DNA from: a virus
DNA: 61,061 nt
IMG/VR virus record: IMGVR_UViG_3300008012_000030
Coordinates: 1-61,061 of that record
Direction: 5' to 3' (one strand)
Position numbers and translations under genes: made by a program. Under the pieces are notes generated by a model. The model was not told where the DNA came from, did not search any database, and worked only from the letters and a program-made list of their open reading frames with translations. This document shows positions 40,499 to 48,948 of the stretch, one piece after another; within the stretch, counting starts at the first letter, position 1, and every line of letters starts with the position of its first letter.

Positions 40499-41617
40499 TT
40501 AATACCTCACTACAACTATACCAGTACCAGCAGTTGTACCATTAAATCCACTCCAGCCGTTTCTGCCTCCAGCGCCACCGCCTGTATTTACTCCGCCTGG
40601 TCCTGATTGCTCGTGATTTACAGCAGCACCGCCTGCATTTAATGCTCGGCCGCCGCCTACACCATTTCTGCCACTGCCTGGATGTCTTGGCCCGCCGTGG
40701 TATATACGGCCACCACCACCGCCACCAATGCCACCTGCTGGGCCACGTCTACCGTTGCCTAGGTGATTGCAGCCACCGCCGCCACCTGCCCAATATAGTG
40801 TTTCACCAAGGATATCGTTTGCTGCTCCTGGGCCACCATCACTTACAATACCATCGTGTGCATTTTCTGTACCCGAAATTCCTGGGCCACCAGCTCCTCC
40901 GCCAGCTCCTGATGAATGTCCATTATCACCTTGTTGATTAAATCTTATACCTGTACCGCCTGGATATCCTTGTCCAGAATAATTTCCTCTACCACCTTCA
41001 AATCTAAATCTGGATCCTTGAGATGAGCCTGTTGCTCCTCCTCCTCCAGAACCGCCAGCGCCGTTTCCGGTAGGATCATTATTACCGTCCCATGATCCTC
41101 CGCCACCGCCGCCAATAGCAGATACACCGTTAAATACTGAACTGCCGCCTCGGTTTCCTCTATTTGGATATCCTGCAATGCCACCGCCACCACCTACTGT
41201 AATAGGATAGCCTGTACCAGCACTTACTGGATATGCACGATTGTATATCATGGCGCCACCGCCACCACCACCGCCCCAGTGTGTTCCAGAGCTTCCACCA
41301 CCTCCTATTATAAGAACTTCTACAGTTCCTGTAAATGTTGGTGTGAAGGTGTGACCTCCTACAGAAGTAAACATGTGTATTATGCCACCGTTTGCTCTAC
41401 TTCCTGATGCTCCTGTATAACGTATTTCGTTACCGCCAGTACCAATTGTTCCTTTTGCAACTCCAGTTACTGGTCTCCATCCACCATCGTAAAACTCTAA
41501 CAATCCTTGATCTGTGTTGTACCTAAGCATTCCATTTGTTGGTGAGCCTGGTCTCTGTGCTGAAGTCCCGTCTGGTAGGATTACGTTTCCAAATGATGTA
41601 TTTTTTAGAGTTGCCAT
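40499..41617 (-). CDS. Glycine-rich adhesin-like tail fibre protein 3
   Basis: This 372-aa protein is the third paralogue: LLEFYDGGWRPVTGVAKGTI, HMFTSVGGHTFTPTFTG, VEVLIIGGGGSSGTHWGGGG, Gly-rich body with GGSWDGNNDPTGNGAG and GRNGWSGFNGTTAGTG, ending GIVVVRY. The Trp, His and Asn content of the loops is distinct from the other copies. It is the first gene of the tandem trio in transcription order and begins 6 bases after the S74-chaperone fibre gene. Confidence 0.82.
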   Translation of the reverse strand: MATLKNTSFGNVILPDGTSAQRPGSPTNGMLRYNTDQGLLEFYDGGWRPVTGVAKGTIGTGGNEIRYTGASGSRANGGIIHMFTSVGGHTFTPTFTGTVEVLIIGGGGSSGTHWGGGGGGGAMIYNRAYPVSAGTGYPITVGGGGGIAGYPNRGNRGGSSVFNGVSAIGGGGGGSWDGNNDPTGNGAGGSGGGGATGSSQGSRFRFEGGRGNYSGQGYPGGTGIRFNQQGDNGHSSGAGGGAGGPGISGTENAHDGIVSDGGPGAANDILGETLYWAGGGGGCNHLGNGRRGPAGGIGGGGGGRIYHGGPRHPGSGRNGVGGGRALNAGGAAVNHEQSGPGGVNTGGGAGGRNGWSGFNGTTAGTGIVVVRY

Positions 41618-41623
41618 TAACGC

Positions 41624-42427
41624 TTACCCTTTTATCTTATCAATTTCAACTTTAAGTGTTTTAATTGCTTCAATCAAATACGCACTTAATTTTGTGTAGT
41701 AAATACTTTCTGGATTTCCTTCACTATCTTTTTTAACTAAATTTGGAAGTATTTTGTTAACTTCTTCAGCAATCAAACCTGCTTCGTTTTTTGTACTTCC
41801 GTCTTTCCTGTCATATATTTTTCCAGCTAATTCCATAACACTATCAAGAGCATTTTCGATAGGAGATATATTTTCTTTAAGTGTTATACTAGAAGTTTCA
41901 GTAATAGTAGCTGCACTCATGTTTCCAGAAAAACTTGCACTTGCGCCACCAAGTTGACCGGTAATTGTTAAATTTCCTGTGCTTGGTTGAAAACTAAATT
42001 TTGTGTTACTTACTGTTTCACCTGTGATACCACCACTAGTTGCTGTCGTCATAGTTGGATAGTATGTTGCAGCATCAGTAGTATTGTTTGATATTTGAAT
42101 ATCTGCTGCCACCCAACTTAATTGTCCGCCTGCGTCAGTTTGTAAAAATTTTCCTGCGTCTGGTCCTGCTGCAGGAAATGTATAAGTAGCATCCGAAGTA
42201 ACATCTGCAGGAACTGCAAGTGTTACTGATTGACTATTGTCATTGTCTAGTAAAACAAGATTGCTACCGCTACGTAAATTCATATGGGAGTTAACTTGGA
42301 TTTCACCGTTTCCGTTAGGAGTAAGTGTTATATCATTATCAGTAAGAACGCTACTGATTGTTTGTCCTACTGCTGTAAGCGTTCCTAATATTGGTCCACC
42401 TGTAACTCCGTTTGTAATTTTCCTCAT
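41624..42427 (-). CDS. Tail fibre protein with S74 intramolecular chaperone domain
   Basis: This 267-aa protein has beta-rich repeats (GNGEIQVNSHMNLRSGSNLV, VPADVTSDATYTFPAAGPDA) and a C-terminal peptidase S74 domain from residue ~178: ETSSITLKENISPIENALDS, then AGLIAEEVNKILPNLV and YTKLSAYLIEAIKTL. In endosialidase the Ser-x4-Lys dyad cleaves the chaperone off after trimerisation; SSITLK provides that spacing. I expect trimerisation of this fibre and self-release of the last ~90 residues. It sits between the Gly-rich fibres and the small structural gene. Confidence 0.87.
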   Translation of the reverse strand: MRKITNGVTGGPILGTLTAVGQTISSVLTDNDITLTPNGNGEIQVNSHMNLRSGSNLVLLDNDNSQSVTLAVPADVTSDATYTFPAAGPDAGKFLQTDAGGQLSWVAADIQISNNTTDAATYYPTMTTATSGGITGETVSNTKFSFQPSTGNLTITGQLGGASASFSGNMSAATITETSSITLKENISPIENALDSVMELAGKIYDRKDGSTKNEAGLIAEEVNKILPNLVKKDSEGNPESIYYTKLSAYLIEAIKTLKVEIDKIKG

Positions 42428-42437
42428 TGTAACTTCC

Positions 42438-42761
42438 TTATGTCGTTGCTGTTTCTATGCCATAAACCATTGCAGTTACATCTGTACTGTTTGCATATAT
42501 TACAACATTTTTACCTGCATCTAAAACTACTCCGCCTCTTTCAAGTGTACCGTTTGCTACTAATTCTGTATCAAATTCTATATATTCAGAATTACCAGGT
42601 GTGCCGGACGCTGCTAAAGCAACTCTAACATCTCTAGTAGATGTTGCTCTGTTACAAACACTGATTGTAACTATAGCAAATGTATCAGCAGGTACAGTAT
42701 ATATTGTAGTATTGGTAGTTGGGCTTAAATCTGCTGGTGTACCTAATATTCCTGTTGCCAT
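42438..42761 (-). CDS. Small beta-rich virion protein, 107 aa
   Basis: The protein MATGILGTPADLSPTTNTTI... has the order TIYTVPADTFAIVTISVCNR, VRVALAASGTPGNSEYIEFD, LERGGVVLDAGKNVVIYANS. It resembles the 109-aa protein at 56951-57280 (strand order and G-x-x-L-x-x-G-x-x-x turns), so the two are likely paralogous beta-sandwich virion proteins. It is preceded by AGGAGAG and lies 11 bases upstream of the S74 fibre start in reading direction. The exact position in the virion is unknown. Confidence 0.7.
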   Translation of the reverse strand: MATGILGTPADLSPTTNTTIYTVPADTFAIVTISVCNRATSTRDVRVALAASGTPGNSEYIEFDTELVANGTLERGGVVLDAGKNVVIYANSTDVTAMVYGIETATT

Positions 42762-42771
42762 TTTTTCTCTC

Positions 42772-45700
42772 CTATCTTAAAAAATAATTGTATGCTAACG
42801 GTAAACCTAATACACTTTTCGTAAAGTTTACGTTTGCTTTTATATTTATCAACGCTCCAGTGACTGTTGTAATTTGTGTGCTGTTAATGAAAATGTCACC
42901 AGCTGTAACACTGTTAACAACCAGTGATGCACCACCACCACCAATTTGAGCTTCAATATAACTCTTAATTGCCCGTTGAGTAGGAACAATACTATCACTA
43001 TTAGCAGTAAAGAATGGATCAGTACTGAATTCAGTAACACTTGCAGAGTTACCACCAAGTGTAACTTCACCAAGTGTTAGTTCTTGTAGACCTGCAATGT
43101 TAAATGCTTCTGCATTTAATGTTGCAACACCAGTTGCTTGTTCAATACTAAACAAGTCACCAACTCTAAAGTTACCATCTTGGTCAGTTGCTGTAAAGAA
43201 CACACGCCCACCGTTAAAATCTTCTGTTTCGTTATCTTGCACAGGGTCATTAACCGGGTCGCCGTATACGTTATTTGGATAATTTGTATCGTCAAAGTTA
43301 CCTGTACCAATATCTAAGAAATCGTGTCCTGTTAGACGTACCTGACTAAATCTAATACGCATAGTAACGTTGTCGCCATTAGGTACAGCATCTTCAATTT
43401 CCATATTAGGTGATAATTGTAAGAATGCAGTGTAAGCTCCGTCTTTAGTTCCAACTCTACTAACAACATTAACAAGTTTAAACACTTGATTAGGAAGATT
43501 GTCAAACACTACGTTTGATCCGTTTACTGGTACTGCTGAAAGCTGTCTAACTGCAACAAATTGTCCGTCTTGTAAGAAATTTGCAAAGCCATTACTTTCA
43601 TCTGTGTTTACTTCTGCACTTGCACTTATGAATCCGCTACCTCTAGCAACAAATGTTGGTTGACCTAGTATACCACTATTTAATCTTACTGTAAATAATG
43701 CTTCATTAATATTGTTAGGATCAGTAATTGTCATAGTCGGCGCTGTCACACCATATCCCGAACCAGGTTCTGTAATTCTTAATTCAAATAATTTTTCACT
43801 TGCAACACCAGCTCTTGCTTTTGTAGTACAGCCTATTTTAAAGTTTCCGAGAGCAGTAGTTGTGCCTGTTTGTATAGCAACAAACTTAGGATCTCTATTA
43901 GGATTACCAAATCCTACCGCTTTTAATCCACCTGTATATGTGGTTGCTGTAATTGCATAAGGTGTAGGCCAGTAAACACCATCTTCAGAATATGGTAATT
44001 CGTTGGTATCGTTTGTTGTTACAACAAATACACCCTGTCCGTAAGAGATACGCACTGGTAGAGCTGTTCCTCCACCGCCAGTAGTTATAGTATTAGCAGT
44101 CCAATTAGCACCTGCATCTAATGAATATGCTCCTGTAGTGCTGTCGCTTGCAATAGCATAAAATTTACCTTTACCGTATGCTAGATCTGTCCAGGCGTTA
44201 GTATTAGGCATTCCTGCAGCAACTTGTACCCAGGTTACACCATCTGTTGAATAAGAAGTTTCTTGGCTTCCTGATTTAATTGCTACAAATTTTCCTTGTC
44301 CGTATGCAACTGCGGTATATCCTGTTGAAGGCAAAGCATTAGCAGTTGTTGTCCAGCTTGCACCACCATCATCTGAATATGCTACGTCTCTGTCTCCGTC
44401 ACCTATTAGTATAAATCTTGCTGTTGCTGAAGCAACTTGTCCAAATGCTACATCACATCTTGTGCTTGCTGTCAATGCAGGCTGAGATGCTGGCGCACTC
44501 CAGGTGCCTGATGCTCCAGTAGTTGAATAATTTACTGCCGTTGCACCTCCTGTAATACCAGCCGCAATAACATAACTTTGTTTGAAAGTAGTCGAACCGT
44601 CGTCTGCTAATCCGCTAGATAATCTTTGCCATGTTAGACTTGTTGCTAGTGTGCTATTAGTCCAGGTACTACCATCATTTGAAATTATTGCTGTAGTACC
44701 ACTATCAGGTAATGCAATAAATCTACCTTTTAATCCAACACCAGAAATATCAAATTCTTCAATAGCGCCAGTACTTGCATTTACTACTGTAGCTGTTATT
44801 GTAATGTCGTTAGTTGTAGATGTACCACCTAAATTTGTTCCTAATATTGTTAAAGTTTCTAATCTAGTATAACCACTTCCTCCACTATTAAGAGTTACAT
44901 AATATTTACTACCATTTCTTGTTACATTAAATGTTGCACTAATACCATCGCCGTCAGTAGCACTAGCTACATTGTTATACTGTGCAGATGTTTCAAAATA
45001 GTGTACATCATTCCATACATCGCTTGTAATTGAATGTGTTGTATCACTTCTTGTAGGTGCAGTAAATGAAATTGCAGGTTCTATCAAATATGTTGATGAA
45101 CTGTTAGGCGATACAAATGCTGTTCCTGAAACTACGTGATCCCATCCTGCTGTGCCGTCTGACTCTTTAACAACAGTAGCAACTTTAGATCCTGCATTAT
45201 AAGTATCAACGATAGCATAATGTCCTGTTCCAGCACCACCTGTAATTAAAACTTTCATACCAATGTATGCTGTACTACTGTTACCATCTGTTGCAGCAAG
45301 TGTAATACTTGTGCTACTACCTGTTTGAGCTGTGTTTGTAACAACAAGGTATCCATTTCCTCCTGCTGTTGCATCTGGGTTTCCGGTAGAATCATCAACT
45401 TCTATAATTCTTACTTGATTTACACCTTGATCACGGAATTCATCAAAAACAGTAGATTCGTTATCGCCTACACCAAAGAAATTTAAATTTGCTTCTGTAT
45501 AATCGTTACCTGCATGTGAATATTCTACACTTAAAATTTCATCTGCACCGTCAGTAAATACATTGGCAACTACTGCATTATATTGTTTTTCATTATCAAC
45601 AATAGCTGTAACTGGTGTTTCATCTGGATCAACACCTTCTGCTACAGAACCAAATTTACCATATGAGTTATTACCGTTAGTAGCTCTCATTCTACCGCCT

Positions 45701-48700
45701 GATTCACATAAGTATCCAATGTGTGAATAATATGTAAACACTGACACAAGCTCTCCACGACCGTTGTTTAGAATCCAGGCACCTATACCATCTGATATAA
45801 CCTGTGTAAAGTCGTTTGAAACAATCGAATCGTTACCGCCGTTATGTAGTGCACCGTCAATTTTCTGACCAACTGCACCATAACCAAATGTTGTACAGTT
45901 CTGTACGTATGGAGAACGTGCTGTAATCCATACACGTTTATCATCTGGACCCCAACCCGGATCTAGTGAAGCATAAGCGCCTGCTGTAGGTCTTTGTGTT
46001 CCGTTAGAGTTTGCAGGACCTAAATCTCCTTGTAGGCCTTCCATAGTTTGTAGTCTCAAGCCTGTTCCGTTACGTAAGTAATAAAAATCTTCTTCTTGTG
46101 ATCCTAATACACTATTAACATAATAACGAGCTGCTAGTCTAGATTTGTAAATTGCAGGTAGATACAATGTAACATCAAACCCAAACTTGTTATACGTTCT
46201 AAATTGTTCTTGTGGCCAAGTTACATCCCATTTAATTGCATCTATATATTCTCTAACGTCTCTTGCACATAATGTTCTATTATAATCATAAGCCATGTAA
46301 ACTTCAAAACCTTCTCCGTAATTTAATATGTTTACTACAGGTCCAAATTTTGACTCTGAAAGTGTAAAGTTTGTGTCACTTAAAATGCTTCTTACATAAT
46401 AGGTAGTATTTTCATCAAATTGTGAATTTTCTACAGATTGTGCAGAATCATCACCATCTCTAAATTTTACAGGCATTCCCTCAAATAGATAACTTGTATC
46501 ATCTATAATAACTTGTCCATCAGCTAGACCTGTAGTTATGGTTAATCCATTTACTGTTGCCTTAAAAGTTTCATCTACATGAGCTAATACTTCATCTACA
46601 AAAAATTCTTTGTTTAGTTCTAACATTCTTGTAGAGTTATATGCTTCAATATCAGCAGTTTGAGAATTGCTTGCTTCTGGAGATCCACTCCAAATAATAT
46701 CTTCAACCCATTCCCAAGTTTCATTTACACCTGCTATTGCTGCCGCGTTACCACTTAATGCAGATACTAGAACCGTTCTAGCGTATTCGTTAGCAGCTAA
46801 AGTTGCAGTTTTTTGATTGCCGACAATTTTTGCTGATGGTTGTCTAAGGTAACTATAAGCCGCTTGTATACTTGCAAAATTTGAACCAAGCATAAAATCA
46901 TATCTTGCAGCATCAATAATTAAACCAAGATCTCTTGAACACTTTGCCTGATTGTAGTTAAAGTTACTGTATGTTGTGTTTATATACTGTACAGTGCTTG
47001 TAATTACATCGTTTTTATCACTAAAAATATTACTATGAGCGGTTTGATATTCTGCATCGGCCCATGTAATACTTGGATAAACAGGAGCAGGCAAACTATT
47101 TAAGTTACCGGCTGTAATTGCTGCTGTAATGATATCAATCTTAGCATCTAATTCTGTTTCTTCAGTTGCAGTGGCAGGCGTGCCAGGTTTTGTTTGAAGT
47201 TCAGTATGTCCGCTTTGTGCTGTAACAGTTCCTTCTTGAATGATTGTACCTACAATGCTCTTTAAATGGTTGTACGCTGCCACAGTTTCAACTTCGTTAC
47301 CATAAAGTTGAGAAGTACCATCATCAAAATAACTTTCAGCAATCCTTGTTGTTGCTTGTGTTCCGCCATACAATATGTCATAACATAATGCATCAATTAT
47401 AAATCCTACATCTCTACGACATTTTCCTTCGTTATAAGATAATGCACCATATGTATTATTAACATAAGCTACTACATCTTCTTGCATAAATGTTTTGTTA
47501 GCAATTAAATTATCCTTAGCATCTACCCTGTTTTGATCGACTCCTACAGGACTTGGAAAACTTAATGCATTTTCAGCACTAAGACCGTTAGTAATCATAT
47601 CAACAATTTCATTATATGCTGTAGTTATTCTAGCACTTGCATTTGACGATCCACCTGCAGATGATCCGTCATCTGTAACTGTTTCTTTTAATTGATCTCT
47701 AGCATATCTTATAGAACCTACTGTTTCTGTTCTTTGTGCTTGTAAGTTATAAGCGTTGTTAGGTCTATTATAAGCACGACCGTTGAATATAGCATTGTAA
47801 TTTGTCCCCAAAGCCACATCATACGCAGTATCTGTAATTATATTATTAAGATCTCTTCTGCATTTTGCACTGTTATATTGAAAACTTCCGAAATGTCCGT
47901 TAATAAAATCTATAGTATTTTCTTGTACTGTAGATTTTAATAAACGTATAGTTTCGCTACCGTTAATTAATGTTTGACTTACTCCGCTGGTATCAGGATA
48001 TGTAATAGATACAGAACCACTACCATTAGTAATTATATCAATAATATTATCCATTAATGAAGCAACTTTTGCTGTCGTTGTAGGAGTACCTGCGAATCCT
48101 AAATCTTCAATTTGCGTTTCAACACTTTGTAATGGCGATGCTATGTTTGTATTTTGCGACACAGATTGCATTATATTTTTTAAATAACCGTAAGCTGCAA
48201 GTGTTGCTGTTTTTTCACTTGATGCTATTTGTAAATTTGTACCTTCGTAATATGCTTCTCCTGCTTTAACGCTCTGCCAATTTCCGTTATAAGTTAAATC
48301 ATATCCAACGCTATCAATTATAAATCCAACATCTTGTTTACATTTTGTTCTACTGTATGCAAGATTAGGATAATTTACTCTAATATATTCTATAACTTCT
48401 GCTTGTAAAAACTTTTTATTCAGTTTTAGTAAATCTCTTGCATAACCAAATGCAGGTGTAGACATATCATATGCCTTTGTAAGTCTAGCTTCTTTTTTGT
48501 TACCAAGTCCTACATCTATCCTTCTGCGAATACTTCTTGCAAGTTTTTTAACTGCGTTTTTAGGTCCATCTGTTTCAGCATATGGCCAACTTTGTATTTG
48601 TGTTTCTGTATTTCCGGTTGTCGGAGTAACTGTTGTTCCTGCTACCACATCACTAATAACAGATTCTAATCTTTTTAAACCTTCATAACTATAATTAAAA

Positions 48701-48948
48701 TCGTCTGCAGGTGTTAGAGTGGCGTTAGTTGCCTTTCTTGGCTGTACATTAGTTGATCGTAATTCATCACCAATTATACAGCATTCAGCTGGTACAATAA
48801 TAGGTAAAACTTCATAATACTTACCAGTGCTAACTTTTATAAGTGTATTTCTAATTAATCTTTGAGGGATATTAGTATCGTTTCCTGCTGTTATAGCATC
48901 GGTTACTATTCCGCTTAGTTGTGTAATTGTTTGAAATATTGTTGCCAT
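42772..48948 (-). CDS. Giant fibre/baseplate-associated structural protein, 2058 aa
   Basis: The N-terminus (FQTITQLSGIVTDAITAGND, VPAECCIIGDELRSTNVQPR) corresponds to a middle segment of the 1861-aa protein, so the gene begins mid-module. Five copies of a ~140-aa helical module follow (YSRTKCKQDVGFIIDSVGYD, YNSAKCRRDLNNIITDTAYD, YNEGKCRRDVGFIIDALCYD, YNQAKCSRDLGLIIDAARYD, YNRTLCARDVREYIDAIKWD). Then come ATNGNNSYGKFGSVAEG, BNR-type repeats (YSDDGGASWTTT, YSTDGVTWVQ, YSLDAGANW) and the shared end GRVFFTATDQDGNFRVGDLF, FSTDPFFTANSDSIVPTQRA. I infer a tail fibre or spike with a beta-helix and propeller. It is coupled to the 647-aa gene by TAATG. Confidence 0.88.
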   Translation of the reverse strand: MATIFQTITQLSGIVTDAITAGNDTNIPQRLIRNTLIKVSTGKYYEVLPIIVPAECCIIGDELRSTNVQPRKATNATLTPADDFNYSYEGLKRLESVISDVVAGTTVTPTTGNTETQIQSWPYAETDGPKNAVKKLARSIRRRIDVGLGNKKEARLTKAYDMSTPAFGYARDLLKLNKKFLQAEVIEYIRVNYPNLAYSRTKCKQDVGFIIDSVGYDLTYNGNWQSVKAGEAYYEGTNLQIASSEKTATLAAYGYLKNIMQSVSQNTNIASPLQSVETQIEDLGFAGTPTTTAKVASLMDNIIDIITNGSGSVSITYPDTSGVSQTLINGSETIRLLKSTVQENTIDFINGHFGSFQYNSAKCRRDLNNIITDTAYDVALGTNYNAIFNGRAYNRPNNAYNLQAQRTETVGSIRYARDQLKETVTDDGSSAGGSSNASARITTAYNEIVDMITNGLSAENALSFPSPVGVDQNRVDAKDNLIANKTFMQEDVVAYVNNTYGALSYNEGKCRRDVGFIIDALCYDILYGGTQATTRIAESYFDDGTSQLYGNEVETVAAYNHLKSIVGTIIQEGTVTAQSGHTELQTKPGTPATATEETELDAKIDIITAAITAGNLNSLPAPVYPSITWADAEYQTAHSNIFSDKNDVITSTVQYINTTYSNFNYNQAKCSRDLGLIIDAARYDFMLGSNFASIQAAYSYLRQPSAKIVGNQKTATLAANEYARTVLVSALSGNAAAIAGVNETWEWVEDIIWSGSPEASNSQTADIEAYNSTRMLELNKEFFVDEVLAHVDETFKATVNGLTITTGLADGQVIIDDTSYLFEGMPVKFRDGDDSAQSVENSQFDENTTYYVRSILSDTNFTLSESKFGPVVNILNYGEGFEVYMAYDYNRTLCARDVREYIDAIKWDVTWPQEQFRTYNKFGFDVTLYLPAIYKSRLAARYYVNSVLGSQEEDFYYLRNGTGLRLQTMEGLQGDLGPANSNGTQRPTAGAYASLDPGWGPDDKRVWITARSPYVQNCTTFGYGAVGQKIDGALHNGGNDSIVSNDFTQVISDGIGAWILNNGRGELVSVFTYYSHIGYLCESGGRMRATNGNNSYGKFGSVAEGVDPDETPVTAIVDNEKQYNAVVANVFTDGADEILSVEYSHAGNDYTEANLNFFGVGDNESTVFDEFRDQGVNQVRIIEVDDSTGNPDATAGGNGYLVVTNTAQTGSSTSITLAATDGNSSTAYIGMKVLITGGAGTGHYAIVDTYNAGSKVATVVKESDGTAGWDHVVSGTAFVSPNSSSTYLIEPAISFTAPTRSDTTHSITSDVWNDVHYFETSAQYNNVASATDGDGISATFNVTRNGSKYYVTLNSGGSGYTRLETLTILGTNLGGTSTTNDITITATVVNASTGAIEEFDISGVGLKGRFIALPDSGTTAIISNDGSTWTNSTLATSLTWQRLSSGLADDGSTTFKQSYVIAAGITGGATAVNYSTTGASGTWSAPASQPALTASTRCDVAFGQVASATARFILIGDGDRDVAYSDDGGASWTTTANALPSTGYTAVAYGQGKFVAIKSGSQETSYSTDGVTWVQVAAGMPNTNAWTDLAYGKGKFYAIASDSTTGAYSLDAGANWTANTITTGGGGTALPVRISYGQGVFVVTTNDTNELPYSEDGVYWPTPYAITATTYTGGLKAVGFGNPNRDPKFVAIQTGTTTALGNFKIGCTTKARAGVASEKLFELRITEPGSGYGVTAPTMTITDPNNINEALFTVRLNSGILGQPTFVARGSGFISASAEVNTDESNGFANFLQDGQFVAVRQLSAVPVNGSNVVFDNLPNQVFKLVNVVSRVGTKDGAYTAFLQLSPNMEIEDAVPNGDNVTMRIRFSQVRLTGHDFLDIGTGNFDDTNYPNNVYGDPVNDPVQDNETEDFNGGRVFFTATDQDGNFRVGDLFSIEQATGVATLNAEAFNIAGLQELTLGEVTLGGNSASVTEFSTDPFFTANSDSIVPTQRAIKSYIEAQIGGGGASLVVNSVTAGDIFINSTQITTVTGALINIKANVNFTKSVLGLPLAYNYFLR

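Larger units (their letters stand above)
38266..41617 (-). repeat. Three tandem paralogous Gly-rich fibre genes
   Basis: Genes at 38266-39387, 39387-40496 and 40499-41617 share one plan: an LEFYDG...WRPVTG module, an F-T-S-x-G-x-x-T-F-T-P strand, a VLxxxGGGG hinge, a Gly-rich body and a V-I/V-V-R-Y end. The loops between Gly runs differ in each copy. The GC-rich, triplet-repetitive DNA (GCCGCCACC-type) stands out from the AT-rich surroundings and is a natural substrate for recombination. Confidence 0.85.

Noticed and set aside
38693-41193. Proline-rich and hydrophobic reading frames opposite or inside the Gly-rich genes
   Set aside because: They are antisense or shifted-frame readings of GGN-rich codons; the Gly-rich frame has fibre modules and ribosome spacing.
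38266-41617. Collagen-like triple helix in the Gly-rich fibres
   Set aside because: The sequence lacks a regular G-x-y period and is made of Gly runs separated by loops.
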